A stretch of DNA of 64,000 nucleotides from Mycoplasmopsis alligatoris A21JP2 (GTDB lineage Bacteria; Bacillota_I; Bacilli_A; Mycoplasmatales; Metamycoplasmataceae): positions 109,581 to 173,580 of the forward strand of contig NZ_ADNC01000007.1 in NCBI RefSeq assembly GCF_000178375.1, given 5' to 3'. Shown one piece after another: positions 48,323-60,841 of the stretch (the stretch's first letter is position 1; the number at the start of each line of letters is the position of its first letter). The translations under genes were made by a program, and so were the position numbers. The notes under the pieces are model-generated. The model searched no databases. It was not told where the DNA came from and was given only the letters and a program-made list of their open reading frames with translations.

Positions 48323-50005
48323 ATGGAAAAAGAAAAAATTCAAACTCCAAGTACTAAGAAAAAGATTTCATTTTTTTCTGCAATGCTTATAGTTATGGGA
48401 GGATCAATTGGTGCAGGAATATTTTTTAAATCAGGAACTGTTTTAGGAAATTCACAAAGTAGCTTAATTCTAGCAATTTTCTGCTGACTTATAGCTTCTT
48501 GTGCTGTTATTGCAATGGCACTTGCATTAATTGAAGTTTCATCTGTAAAAAATGATAACTTATCACTTATAGGTTGATGTAAAGTATTTAATGGTAGAAC
48601 AATATATAAAGCTTCCAAAAACTTTATGGTCTATGTTTATTTACCATTAACATACTTATTTATGCCTCTTTATGTTCTTTTATCCTTGCAGGATGGACTT
48701 GCAGGAATTCTTAATAAATCAGCAACTTTTGGAACTGGTGCTGATTGAATAATTTGAACAATTATTTCATTAGTTATAACAATTTACTTTTTAACAGTTC
48801 CAACATTATGATCAAAACTTGGTGATATTCATAATAAAGTTGTTTTAGCAGTTAAATTCATACCTTTAGTGTTTGTTACTGTTATTGGTTTTGTCTTAAT
48901 TTTTGCAGGTAAAAGTGGAGTTGGTGATGTACATATTCACTTTCAAGCAGCTGGAAAATTCTCAGAAGGCTCAGGAGTTCTAGGTATTAATGGAATTGGT
49001 GCTGGTCTTGGAATGTTTCTATCTATGTCAGCAATATTCTTTGCATATGATGGATTTTATGTAGCAAGCGGAATTCAATCAGAAATGAAAGAACCTAAAA
49101 AAACACCTATGGCATTATTTTTTGGTCTAGGAATTACAACAATAGTTTATTTATTAATTTCAATTTCACTTTCATTAAATGGTGGAAACGTATTTAGTAT
49201 GGGTGACTTTTTTGGAAAAATGATTGGTGAAACCCCTTCAAGAATTATTTTTGGTGTAATGAACTTAATGATAGCAATAGGAGTTCTAGGAATTATTAAT
49301 GGATTTTCAATGTGAGCTCCTCGTTATGTTGAAGATTTATTAGCACAAGGTGAATTACCATTTTGAGAAAAAGTTAAAGGAAAATTAAATCCTAATTTCC
49401 CTAAAATTGGTGTTATTTATGCACTAAGCATTACAATTCCAGTAGTAATTGTTTTTACAATAATTGGTGCTTTAGCATATGTTCCAAATGGAGTTTATAC
49501 AGGATATGATTCGGAAGGATCAAATTCAATGCAAAGACTTTATGGATTTGCAGATCTAATGTCAAACTGAACAGCATTATTTACATTTGCATTTATTGGT
49601 GCGGCAATTTATGGAGGAATAAAAAATCGTAAATCAAATAAAATACATATAAATGATAAAAAACAATATTTCTTAATAGCAGCTTGAGTTGCTGTAATCT
49701 TAGTATTTGCAGCTTTAACATTTACAGTAGTTGTTCCTATTATTGACTTATTTGCAATAGGTGCTATGGATAAGACAAAAATGGCAGCAGCTTTAATGGA
49801 AAGCGAAAAGATAACTCTTCAAGAAGCTACAGCATTAGCAGATAAAAATTACAATATACAAGTAATTAGTAGAGTAACTTTAGTAATTGTTTTAGGTTTA
49901 AATCTTTTCTTAACATTTATTCCTACTTTGATTGAAGATTACTTGGCAAAGAAAAAATATGGTTCATTAGAAAAATTCGAACAATATAAACAAAAAACCC
50001 TATAA
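48323..50005 (+). CDS. APC-family amino acid permease, probable arginine/ornithine antiporter
   Basis: 560 residues with about 12 membrane helices. The N-terminal GGSIGAGIFFKSG glycine-rich motif is typical of the APC superfamily. AYDGFYVASGIQSEMKEPKKTP matches the helix 6 region and conserved charged loop. Placement directly after arcC and coupled translation suggest uptake of arginine against ornithine, but specificity is inferred only from context. The permease is longer than the usual about 470 residues, with extra loops near 440-500. Confidence 0.85.
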
Positions 50006-50019
50006 ACAAGGGAAATTGA

Positions 50020-50052
50020 ACAAAAAATCTTAATTGGTTTTTTGTTTTTTTT
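50020..50052 (+). terminator. Terminator of the arginine operon
   Basis: ACAAAAAA / TTTTTTGT with a short loop, then a T run. Confidence 0.7.
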
Positions 50053-50079
50053 ATATAAAAAACAAGCGTATGCTTGTTT
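50053..50079 (-). terminator. Terminator of the minus-strand surface protein gene
   Basis: Perfect stem AAACAAGC / GCTTGTTT with GTAT loop. The A-rich plus strand to the left gives a T tail on the minus strand. Confidence 0.8.
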
Positions 50080-50082
50080 ATT

Positions 50083-52662
50083 TTATAAGTGAAAATTGCC
50101 TTCAAAAATATTAAATTCAAGATCTTTTGTTGATTCACCTACTTTAATTCTAAAAGTGAATTTAACAAATTGTCTTCCTTCAAATCTATTATTTTGATTC
50201 GATTCTCTAGAAACTTTAAAATTACTTAAAATTTTTGCTTCTTCACCTAACTTAATTAATTCAACTATTTTAGCAGCTAAATCTTTTTGAATTGCACTTG
50301 AAAATAGTTTTTGTAATTCTACATAAACTAGCCCATTATTATTTAATGAATTAATTGTATTGTAATTATTAATAAATAAGTTATCTACTTTTACTCCTGA
50401 AATTTGTTTTTTAACTTTTGTGTCAAAGAAATCAAGAATCAAGAATTCTGTTTCAGAATTATTGTAATATTTTGCGAATTCACCTTTTAGTGTAATGTCT
50501 CTTTCATATCTTCTTAATTTACCTTGAGAATCTCTTAAACTGTGTGTTCTAAAAAACAATCTAAATGGTTCATTAGGAAAATTATTATCAACTTCTACTC
50601 CTGTTAATGTATATGCTAAAGTAGATGTTCCTGGATAAATTTTCTTTAAAAAGCTAATTGTGTGAGGGCTTAAAACTTTAGCAAGTAAATTAACTAATTC
50701 TAAACCTTTTTTGCTTTTTAACTCATCAACTGTAATAGCATTACTTCCAAATTCACGTTTTGAATTAACGATAGGATTTTTTAATTCTCAATCTAATTTA
50801 TCTAAATCTCTATTCATTGAATCACTAATTTCAGCGTTCTTCTTATCTTTTTCAGTAGGACTTAAAGTAGGTTTAGGATTTGTATTATTTGGTTTTGGTG
50901 AAGTAGTTGTATTATTTGGTTTTTCGCTTTCAGAACCAGGTTTTATGTATGTACCATTTAAAACAAAGTTGAAGTTTTTTAATACACCATCATATTTAAA
51001 TGAGAAACGTAACTTAATACTTGCAGTATTTTTTTGTGCATTAATAACTAACATTTCATCAAATTTTTCGTTATCTAATAAATTATTTTTAGTAAGGTTT
51101 TCAAATGAATCAAATAACTCTTTAAGTTCTGCATTATTATCTTTTGAAACTAAAAGTTTTTTAAGTGTTTTTATAAATTGTTGTTTATCTTTTACTAAAT
51201 TACTTTCATTAGAAACTAACTTAAGTTCTTCAATTAAAGTATTTAAATTAACATTATTAAACTCAGTATTTTCTTTGTATAAGGTAATAAATTTAACTGC
51301 ATTTTCATCTGTATTAAATAAAGAAACCTTATCACCTGTTAAAGGAAAATGAATAGTTCTATTTTCTTTTTTAAAGTGCACTTCTAAGACTAGTTGTTTA
51401 TCAATTTCAGTTAATCTTTTTAATTCAACATTTGTATTGTTATCAATTTTTTGAAGTGTTATTGGGCTTATAACATCTTTTATTCATTGATTAATTGTTT
51501 CCTTAAGTAACATTGGATAGGCTAAATAAGTATCATTTGATGTTATTCCGTTTCTTATAATTGGTTTTTGTAAAGTTCAATCAGAATTACGTAATTCAAA
51601 GTACTCAGAATTGAATTTTGGTTGCAATAAATCAACACTTATATATCTAACTTTATCGATAGCATCCACTTGAATAATTGCCTTATATTTGTCTTTTATG
51701 TTTTCATTTTTAGAGATAGAAATTATTTTTAATACATTTCTATTTTTACTTAAATAATCAGCAACTTGTCCGACAAATAATTTATCTTGAATAGCTAAAA
51801 TATCACCAAATCCAGCATTTTTTATTGTGTCAAACATTATTGCATCTTTAAAATTTATATCTTTTTCAGTAACAATGGGTTGAGCTAAAAGAAAATTAAA
51901 TTGACTTAATTTAATTCTTAAATTTTCAAAACTTTGTGTTTGATTTGTTTTCTCATCAATAAAATTTAAATCTAAACTATAAGAGTTTTTCAAATTGTTA
52001 ATATTCATATCAAAGGTTAAGTTATAAATATTATCTGTTTTGTGTTTTAAATTAAAATTTTCAAATTTATCAAACTGATTTAGCAATGTTGTTTGAATTA
52101 AATCATCTTGATTAATAGTTGCAAAGTTCATTAATAAAAAGTTTTTCTTTTCACTGTTTGAATAAGATAAAAATTTATTTACAAATTCCTTGTCATTTAA
52201 TGCATCTTTTAGTAAATTAACAGATCTACCATTAAAAATAGTTTCTAGTCTTTTACCAAAAACCGAACCCGCTTCACTGGTTCTTAAAAAATTTGTATAT
52301 TCTAATTCATAAGTAATACCATTAATATCAACTTCTAAAGTAACTCTTCCAGTTGCATCATCAATATTTTTAACAGACACTTTACTTCCTGGAACTAATG
52401 AAGCAATCTTTAAAATATTTTCTAACTGTTCATTAGTTGAAGATTTATAAAAATTTTCAGATGGTAACATACCTTTATAGTTTTGTATTTCCTTAGTAAT
52501 TCCTTCTTCAAGAAGATTAAATAGTGATTGATTCTGTTCTTCAAAATTTATCTTTTTTTGAGTTTTGTTTTTTGAAAGGAGTGTTATAGCTGCTGTCATT
52601 GCCCCTGTAGCAACAATACCAACTCCTACAAGCGAACCGATAATTATAGATTTTTTTGCCAT
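50083..52662 (-). CDS. Large signal-anchored surface protein with repeated domains
   Basis: 859 residues, open throughout when TGA is Trp. N-terminal membrane helix (about 5-30, IIIGSLVGVGIVATGAMTAA) without lipobox Cys. The rest should be extracellular. Recurring units start LLAQPI (about 255), WTLQKPI (362) and WELKNPI (625), suggesting repeats of one beta-rich domain. A Pro/Asn/Thr/Lys-rich linker (about 570-605) separates the last. No C-terminal membrane helix. AGAGGT precedes the ATG. Function unknown. Resembles mycoplasma surface antigens in layout. Confidence 0.78.
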
Positions 52663-52985
52663 TTTATACCTCTACCTTAATTGTATTAGAAGTATATAAA
52701 ATTTATTTTTTATAATGAAAAAAATGCTTAATTTTCATAATGATAAAAAAATAATTACACGTTTTAATGAAAAAATAAAAATTTCTTTATTTTATTAAAA
52801 AATAGGTCTAAAAATACAAATTAATATGTTATTTTGATCAAAAAATAAAAAACGGTGAAATGAAAATAAATATTATATTTCTTGTTTTTAATGTTTTACA
52901 AAAAATACAAAAAAATTAAATATGAGTTTTATATTTTTTTATCTAAAATTTTTTGAATTAAGACTTTAAAAAAATATATGTACAT
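52663..52985. other. Intergenic region with minus-strand promoter, no gene seen
   Basis: Very AT-rich. It must contain the promoter of the surface protein gene at 52662 (TATAAA-like elements on the minus strand near 52690-52700). I find no open frame, RNA gene or repeat of note. Confidence 0.5.
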
Positions 52986-53017
52986 GCAAAAAGAAAAGAA
53001 CCTTAGAAGATTCTTTT
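52986..53017 (-). terminator. Terminator of argS
   Basis: AAAAGAA / TTCTTTT stem adjoining the argS stop, with a T-rich minus-strand tail. Confidence 0.6.
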
Positions 53018-54655
53018 TTACATTTTATGGTTTATTGTTATTCCAATTAATTTCATTCCAGTTTCTAAAACTGTGTTTGTAGATTTTACTAGAGCTAATA
53101 AGCTTTCTTCATTTTCATGTCCAATTACTTTGTCTGAATTTGAATATCATGAATTAAAATCTTTTGCAAGTTTAATTAAATATTGCGTAAGGATATTTGT
53201 CATATACAAGTCTGCGGATTTATCTATTATTTCTGGAAATTCTAGTAAAGTAGAAATTAATTTTTGATCTACATCTGAATTAAATGTTTTCATTTCAAGC
53301 TTGTTTAAATCATAAGTAGTTTTTTGTAATAAACTATATGCTCTTGCATTTGCATATTGAACTAAAATAGCTGGGTTATCATTTGTTTTGTTTTTTGCAA
53401 TATCTATATCAAAATCTAATTTTGAATTATATGTTCTATCTAATAAAATAAAACGTGCACTATCAACTCCGACTAAGTCAACAAATTCTCTTAAAAAGAA
53501 ACTTGTGCCTCTTCTTTTTGACATTTTATATTCTTCACCATTTTTTACCAATCTAACTAGCTGCATGCATAATACAACCAAATTATCAGGATTGTTGCCT
53601 ATATCTTCCATTGCACATTTCATTCTTTTTATATAACCAGAATGATCTGCTCCTCAAACGTTCATAACAACGGTATCTTTATCGTTATTTCTATGATATT
53701 TTATATTATGATAAGCAATATCAGGTGTAAAGTAAGTTAAAGATCCATCGCTTTTTACTAAAACTCTATCCTTATCATCACCATGTAAAGTAGTATTTAA
53801 TCATGTAGCACCATCTTTTTGATAAGTATTTTTTATTTTAGCAAGTGCATCTTTTATTATTTTTTGATCATTTTCATATAGTGATTTTTCGCTAAATCAT
53901 ATATCGAATTTAATTCCTCCAAATTTTTCTAGATCTTTTTTAATTTCTCCTAAAAATAGCTCTACACCATCTTTTTTAAAAACTTCTAAAACTTGACCTT
54001 CAAGCTTAATACCTTTAAATTTGTCAGCATATCTTTTAAACATTTGATCAGCAGCTCATTGTATGTCTTCACCTCTGTAGCATTCCTCTGGCATTGGATA
54101 ATCTTTATTAAACAATTGTTGGTATCTTGAAAATAGTGAATTTGCTAATAGATCAATTTGGTTTCCAGCATCATTTATGTAATATTCACGAGTAATTTTT
54201 AAACCTGCAAATTCACAAATATTTGCTACAGTGCTACCAATAGCAGCATTTCTTGCGTGTCCTACATGTAAATAACCTGTTGGATTAGCAGAAACTCATT
54301 CAATGTTAATGCTTCCTTTTTTGTTTCCTTTTCCGTAGTTTTTGCCTTTTTTAAGAATGTCATTAATTGCTTGAACAATATAGTTTTTGTTCAAAAATAA
54401 ATTAATAAAACCAGGACCAGCAACTTCAACTTCTTCTAAATATAATTCATTACTTTTTGTTAATAATTTTTCTTTAATTAAATTAGCAAGTGCTATTGGA
54501 TTTAATTCTGGAGTTTTATTAATAATTGCCATACTTGTTGAAAAATCTGCATTAGTTTTTGGCTCAATTAAAAATGGTTCTTTAGCTAAATTTAACTCTT
54601 TAGCAATAAGTTTTAATTCTTCTAGAATTTTACTTTTTAGTTCAATTTTGTTCAT
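53018..54655 (-). CDS. argS: Arginyl-tRNA synthetase
   Basis: 545 residues. Class I synthetase: N-terminal additional domain (about 1-85), HIGH motif [23 protein letters not shown] in [13 protein letters not shown], and C-terminal helical anticodon domain with tRNA-binding [15 protein letters not shown]. Length is typical. It charges the tRNA-Arg genes found at 25181 and 44903. Competition for arginine with arcA is a feature of this metabolism. Confidence 0.96.
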
Positions 54656-54737
54656 AGTGTTTTAATTATATTATTTTATTTTTCATATTTAAATTATTTA
54701 TTATGCTAAAACTCAATTTTTTTAGTTGAAATTAACA

Positions 54738-54768
54738 TAAAAAAATAGCCTATATTATAAGCTATTTA
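54738..54768 (-). terminator. Terminator of the DHH gene pair
   Basis: Stem AAATAGC / GCTATTT, with T-rich minus-strand tail, just past the stop at 54779. Confidence 0.75.
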
Positions 54769-54778
54769 ATTTTAAAAA

Positions 54779-55744
54779 TTATTGGTTTAAATATTCTTTT
54801 ACTGCTATAACGCAATCGTTTATAACTTTTTCTACATCATTAAATGAATCAATGATGCATCCTGATGCTCGATCGTGTCCTCCGCCGCCATGCTTACGTG
54901 CAACTACATTTACTAAAGGACCATTAGAACGCAATTCAACTCTTATTTTTTTATCTTCTTCTTCTGTAAATTGTACTCAGATTGGGAATCCTTCTAGATT
55001 TGCAATTATATTTGGTCTTACCGAAGTTTGAGAAGATTTACCAAATTTTTTAGTTGTTTCTAAATCGTTTAAAACTCAAACAACTCCCTCTTTGGTTTTT
55101 AAATTTGAAGCTAATCAAGTGTTGTATTTAAGGTCATTTAAACTTGTTTTAGATAAATTTTCATGTATAAAACTCGCTTGTAACCCATTTTCATATAACA
55201 TTGCTACTAAATTCATTGTTCTTGCGCTTGTTTTATCATATAAAAATCTTCCTGAATCAGTATTAATACCTAAATAAAGTAAGTTTGCAGCCCTTTGAGT
55301 AATTTTTCAATTGTTTACTTTTGCCAATAATGCAATCATTTCGTCAGCTGCTATAAATGAACTATCAACTCATTTTGTATTTTTGTCTAAGTCATCATTG
55401 TTTGGATGGTGATCTATTCTTAAAGTTTCTAAAAATAAATTTTTATCTAAAAGTTCTCTGGCTTCTAACCTTTCTTTATCACCTGCATCAACAACAATTC
55501 CTAAGGACTTTCCTAAAATTTCATCACTTGGTCAAGCATCATGCACAAGATTTAAAAATTTAAAATAACCTTTAGTATCTCCTACAGCATAAACTTTTTT
55601 ATGGGGGTAATTTGTTTCAATTAATTCTTTAAGACCAAATTGTGACCCTAAACAATCTCCATCAGGTCTTATATGATGAAAAATAACTATTGAATCGTAT
55701 TTTTCTATTAATTGAGTAGCAATTTTTTCGTTTCCTATTAACAT
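54779..55744 (-). CDS. DHH-family phosphoesterase (NrnA-like), paralogue 1
   Basis: 321 residues. DHH domain with IVIFHHIRPDGDCLGSQ (metal-binding HIRPDGD), VVDAGDKERLE, and RIDHHPNNDDL, the DHH motif itself. The C-terminal DHHA1 domain ends GGGGHDRASG. The family degrades short oligoribonucleotides and/or 3'-phosphoadenosine 5'-phosphate. It follows the paralogue at 55775 by 30 bases in the same direction. First 20 residues of both are nearly the same. Confidence 0.92.
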
Positions 55745-55774
55745 TATTCTCCTATGGTATAGGTAAATATGAAA

Positions 55775-56737
55775 TTATTTCTCATATTCTGCTATACAAT
55801 TATTTAATTTTTCTAATACTTCAGGTATTTGATCTCATGAATTTAAAGTAATTCCTGCGGCATTATCATGACCTCCACCGCCATACATATTTGCAACTTT
55901 ATTTACTAAAGGACCGTTTGAACGTAATCTTCCTCTTACTTTTCCATCCTCTAATTGAATAAAGAAAGCTCAACAACGATTGTCATCAATATTTGCTAAT
56001 TCATTAACAAATGCAGCAGCTGTTAAACTGTCTAATTGAAATTTTTTCATAACTTCATCGGTAACTTTATAATATAAAACTCTTCCTGATTTTTCAAAAT
56101 TACTTAAGATGTGTCCTGAATATTGAATATCGGCTAAGGTTCTTTTATTTAACTCGTATAAAATCTTTTTAGGATGAAATCCGTTTTCCATTAAAAACGC
56201 AACCAATTCATGAGTTCTAGCTGAAGTATCAGGGTATAAAAATCTACCAGAATCAGTGTTAATTCCTAAATAAATATGTTCACTAGCTTTTTGTGTAACT
56301 TTTCACTTTGAATCATAAGCTAGTTTTGCAATCATTTCTGCTGCAGCAACAAAATGCTCATCTACTCATAAATAATCGTATTTAATGTCGCTATCATTTG
56401 GATGATGATCAATTCTTAATTTTGCAGTTGTTTTATTTTCGTATAAAAGTGAAGCGCACTCAAGTCTATCTCCGCTTGAAGCATCAACAACAATTCCAAG
56501 TGAATTAGTAAAATCTATTTCACTAAAATCGTTAAATTTATAGTTCATAAAATCATATGTATGCATACTGTTTCCAACTGTATAAACTTTTTTGTTTGGA
56601 TAATTAGTTCTTATTAATTCTGCTAGACCAGCTTGAGAACCTAAACAGTCTCCATCTGGTCTTATGTGATGAAAAATAACTATTGAATCATATTTTTCTA
56701 TTGCATCTTTTGCAACTTTTGATGTACCTATTAACAT
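55775..56737 (-). CDS. DHH-family phosphoesterase (NrnA-like), paralogue 2
   Basis: 320 residues. Same layout as the neighbour: FHHIRPDGDCLGSQAG, VVDASSGDRLE, RIDHHPNDSD, then DHHA1 with GGGGHDNAAG. Both copies retain all metal ligands, so both should be active. Divergence is concentrated between the domains and in the DHHA1 part, which may set different substrates (nanoRNA, pAp or c-di-AMP products). AAAGGAATT precedes the start. Confidence 0.92.
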
Positions 56738-56892
56738 AAAAAATTCCTTTCTTTTAAATGTTTAATTTAAGTGTTTTAATTATATAAAATTATTTGTTTT
56801 TTCATTATTTTTTGCCTTTATTTGTATGTTGGTAATATAAAAAAATAATAAAAACCACAAATTAATTGTGATTATTATTTTGTTTAAAATTT

Positions 56893-57531
56893 CTATTTTT
56901 GTTTTTTAAAATCAACATACATTATTCTTAATCCTACAAAAATAAGTATTACAAATGGAAGAAATTCCATTAAAACAAAAAATGTTAATTTTGTAAAAAT
57001 AGGAGCAACTCTAATGCCTTCATCTATGGATATAGCTGAACTTATTACAGTTATTAATTTATATCCAGGTAAAAACATCTGAGGAATTACTTGATATAAA
57101 TCATAATTTTATGATAGACCTAAAAAAGTCTAAAAAGTATAAAATAAATTGTTAGAGAAAGACAAATGATATTGTAAATGTTGGTATTTTTATGTAATAG
57201 TAAACCATATATGGAAAGAAAATAAAAACGTTATTGATGTTAAAGAATAGACAAATCATTCATAATATTTAAAAGATAATTTGTTTTTATTATTCAAAAC
57301 ATCTTACGAAGCACAAATTATTAATAATAATATCGCAAAAGTTATATAAAGTATAAATTCATAAAGTAAAAAACCTGTAATTTTTAATTTTTCTTTGTTA
57401 ATAGAAATAGAGCAAGAAATAAGAACAGAAAATAGTATTGTAATTGCTAAATGTCCTAAATGTGTACTAGCATATTGAGAAAAAGATTTAGAAAAAATGG
57501 CTAAAAATAAATAAATTTATGATAATTTAAT
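56893..57531 (-). pseudogene. Decayed integral membrane protein gene
   Basis: No intact long frame, but one reading frame on the minus strand shows hydrophobic segments (HLGHLAITILFSVLIS, LYITFAILLLIICAS, SITFLFSFHIWFTIT) separated by TAA/TAG stops. It ends in an open 61-residue stretch with a further helix (KLTFFVLMEFLPFVILIFVGL). No start codon with ribosome-binding site is visible and the 5' end looks truncated beside the lipoprotein gene. Family not recognised. Confidence 0.6.
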
Positions 57532-57542
57532 CCAAAATTAAT

Positions 57543-58535
57543 TTAAATCTTTTTAAAACCTGTTATAAAAAATTCTGTGGCTGCAAGTATAGTTAAGTCT
57601 TCAAAATCCTTAATAAAGATTGCATCTCCAAATCCTATAATTCCTTTTTTATTATCTAATATAGGTTTATAAAACTCTTTAGTTATTAAATTTCCTTTTT
57701 CATCTATGTTTGAGTGATTTTTGTCAATATTATCACTTACGTTTTTTATAATTTTTGCATAATTAATTAAATCTTTTTTGTTTATTATTAGTTCAAAAAT
57801 ATTAAAATGTGGATATAAATCAAATAAATAGTTTACATTGAATAATGTTTTATTTCCTTTATGACTAATAGGATATAAAAAATTTATTTCAAAGTCATTG
57901 CTATTAATTTCAAAATTAGGAATTTTTGTTTTTAAAAATTCTTTAAAAGAAATGCTTTTATCTAAATAATTGGAATCTAATTCTAAAAAATCATAAACTG
58001 TTAGTTCGTTTAAGTATTTATTTTTTATATTAATAACAACTCTTAAATTATTTTGTGTATGTGCGTTAAATGTGTTTTGTATTGCAATTATGTAATCTCT
58101 ATTTTTTTTAATATTAGATTTTAGTTTTTCTTTTTCTTCCTCTGTAATAGTAGAATTAGTTAATTCTAAATTATAAGAAACTATTCTTTTTTTTATGTCA
58201 TTGACTGCATTTATAAATGATTTTTTAAAATTTAAAATGTCTTTTAAATCATATGAAATTAAATTTTTTTGTTCATCGTAAAGTCCTAAATCGTTTACTT
58301 TGTTAAAATTTATTTCAAATTCTTTATTTTTCATTAATTCAGTAAAATATTCTGATTTTCTATCAAGTCAAACAGCAAAACTTAAATTGTAACTATTATT
58401 TATTTCTTCTTTATTTTCAGCTATTTTTGAAAAATAATTTAGAACTGTATTTTCTTTATTAGCACATGATATAGTTAAAAAAGGAAAAATACTTATACTT
58501 CCGATCAATAATAATTTTCTTTTAAATTTTTTCAT
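57543..58535 (-). CDS. Lipoprotein, uncharacterised
   Basis: 330 residues. Signal peptide KRKLLLIGSISIFPFLTISC with lipobox TISC. The mature part is lysine- and asparagine-rich, alternating helix (KEKLKSNIKKNRDYI) and strand, with no known motif. One TGA is read as Trp. Start 58535 is preferred, but ATG 58550 is in frame and neither has a clear ribosome-binding site. A terminator for nox lies directly upstream (58553-58575), so expression needs a promoter in that short gap or read-through. Confidence 0.8.
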
Positions 58536-58552
58536 ATTTTTATTATACATAT

Positions 58553-58575
58553 AAAAAAAGCGGCAAGCCGCTTTT
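58553..58575 (-). terminator. Terminator of nox
   Basis: Strong stem AAAAGCGGC / GCCGCTTTT with AA loop, unusually GC-rich for the region. Confidence 0.85.
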
Positions 58576-58583
58576 ATATAGAT

Positions 58584-59951
58584 TTATTTTTTGTATTTAA
58601 TTCCTAAAGCATTTAACATAGGTACTAAGAAGAAGTTAAATGGTTTGTTAAAGTGAGGTAAGAAATAAACATCTGTTAAAGCTATTTCTGGTAATGTTAA
58701 GCCTTTTTGAATTGCTAAAGCGAACATGTAAATTACTTCAGTATGCAATGTTTTACCTCATGAACCAATTTGAACACCTAATAATTTAAATGTTGTTGGA
58801 TCATATGTTATTTTACATGCGACTTTTTCATATGTTGACATAAATTCAGGTCTATCGTTATCAATTCAATATTGTTCCGCTACATTAGAAATGCCATATT
58901 TTAAAGCAACTTGTTTTGTTAAACCAGTTGATGCATAGTGACAATCAAAAACATTAATTGCATTTGTTCCTGCTACACCTGGAAATGGTACGTTAAGCCC
59001 TGCAATATGTAAAGCAGCTACTAATCCAGTTTTAACAGCATTTGTTGCTAAAGCAGCATGTTGTCATGAACCTGTTACTGAGTGTCTCATCGCTGCTGAA
59101 TCACCAATAGCATAGATACTTTGGTCTGAAATACTTCTTTGGAATTCATCCACTTTAATTGCTCCATTAGATGTTTTTTCAACATCTGCTAAAGCTTCGG
59201 TTCTTGGTTTGAATCCAATTGATAAAATTACTAAATCTGCTTGGTATTCACCTTTATCTGTTACAACTGATGAAACATTTTTACCATCTTTAGATTTAAA
59301 TTCTTGAACTTTTTCACCTAGTTGAAGTTTAATTCCATCTTTAACAATACGTCTTTCCATTTCTGATGTAAATTCTTCATCAAAATAATTTGGAACTACT
59401 CTTGTTTCTAAGTCAATTAATGTAACTTTTTTACCTTGCATATGGAACGCTTCAACAAGTTCTATACCGATGTATCCAGCTCCTACAACAACTACATTTT
59501 TTACTTTTTTGTCAATTGCTTTTTGAACAATTTCTTCAGCATGTTGGAATAATTTTGACAACATAATGTTATTATATTGACGGCCTGGGAAGTTTGGCTC
59601 AACTGGTCATGTTCCACCTGCAAAAACTAAAGTATCATAGTTATCTTTAAAAGTTCTTCCGGTATTTCCATCAACAACAGTAACTTCTTTTTTCTTTCTA
59701 TCTATTGCAACTACTTCGTGATTTGTTTTTAAATCTACACCATATTCATTTATTAAAACATCTGGTGATGAATAGAATAAAGCTTCTGGATTATTAAATT
59801 CTCCTCCTACTCAAATAGCAATTCCACACCCTAAAAATGAAGTGTTTGTATTTCTATCATAAGCTACAACTTGTGCAGCTGGATTAACAGTTTTTAATGT
59901 TCTTAAAAAAGATGTTCCAGCATGGTTTGCACCTACTACTAATATTTTCAT
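58584..59951 (-). CDS. nox: NADH oxidase (water-forming, pyridine nucleotide-disulfide family)
   Basis: 455 residues. N-terminal FAD site VVGANHAGTSFL, redox-active C42 in SFLGCGIA (sulfenic acid cysteine of Nox/CoA-disulfide reductase type), NAD site VVVVGAGYIGIELVEAF, then SIGFKPRT and YAIGDSAA for FAD. The C-terminal dimer domain ends GIKYKK. It re-oxidises NADH with oxygen. GGAG precedes the start. A CoA-disulfide reductase role cannot be excluded. Confidence 0.92.
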
Positions 59952-60100
59952 ATTTCTCCTTAAATTTTTCTTTAAAAAATATATTACAATTTTATAATAA
60001 ACATAATTTTTTTAAAGTATTTTGGCATTTTTCCATATTTTTCCATATTTTTTTATATTATTTTTTTCTATAAATTTACTCATTAAATATAATTCATTTT

Positions 60101-60841
60101 ATGAAGACAAAAATTAATGGCGGATTCACCAACATTTCGTACAAAGATGGTGATAAATTTTATCAAGAAAAAATCTTAACAGGGTTTAATCACAAAATTG
60201 ATTATTCGATTTTAGAAAAATTCGGTTTTGTTCCAAAACTTTTAAATAATAATTTAGAAAACATAACTTGAGACTTTGTTGATGGGCAACAACCAGAACC
60301 TAGTGAAGAAAATTTAAAAATAATAGCAAATCAACTTTATGAGTTGCATAATAGCAAGACAAAATTTCCTTCTTCTAATCACGCTGCTAGAGTAAAAAAA
60401 TATCGTCAAATAATCAATGAAAAAAAACTTAACATTCCAGTTTTAAATGATTATTTTAAAAGAGTTAACAATATTTTAGCTAAGAGTAAAAAAGATGTTC
60501 CTCTTCACAATGATTTGTGAACCAGAAACATGATTAAAAAAGATGGAAAAATCTTCTTTATAGATTGAGAATATGCAACTATGGGCGACAGACACTTTGA
60601 TTTAGCTTATTTTATTTGCTCATCAGAATTAAATCAAGAACAAGAAAAAATATTTTTAGAAGAATACCACAATTACTGAGAAGATTATTTAATACAGCAA
60701 AAAATATTGGTTAACTATTTAGTTGTTTTATGAGTTAATGCACAAGAAAAAAAACCTTTCGATGAAAAGTTTTACATTGAACAAATTTATAAATTAGATA
60801 AGTTGTATCAAGAAAAAAAGGCTAATAAAGAATTTCAATAA
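60101..60841 (+). CDS. Choline kinase / aminoglycoside phosphotransferase-family kinase (LicA-like)
   Basis: 246 residues. The catalytic loop LHNDLWTRNMI has H136, D138 and N143, and FIDWEYATMGD gives the metal-binding D155 with the choline-kinase WEYA pattern. The N-terminal nucleotide-binding lobe is short. Likely substrate choline, ethanolamine or another small alcohol for lipid or surface modification. It is the only plus-strand gene between 50083 and 63010 and ends back-to-back with rnhC. Confidence 0.82.

Noticed and set aside
50711..51352. 213-residue plus-strand frame within the minus-strand surface protein gene
   Set aside because: Composition (Phe/Leu/Ser) is what an antisense reading of a Lys/Glu/Asn-rich gene gives. 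The opposite strand has a start site, anchor and repeated domains.
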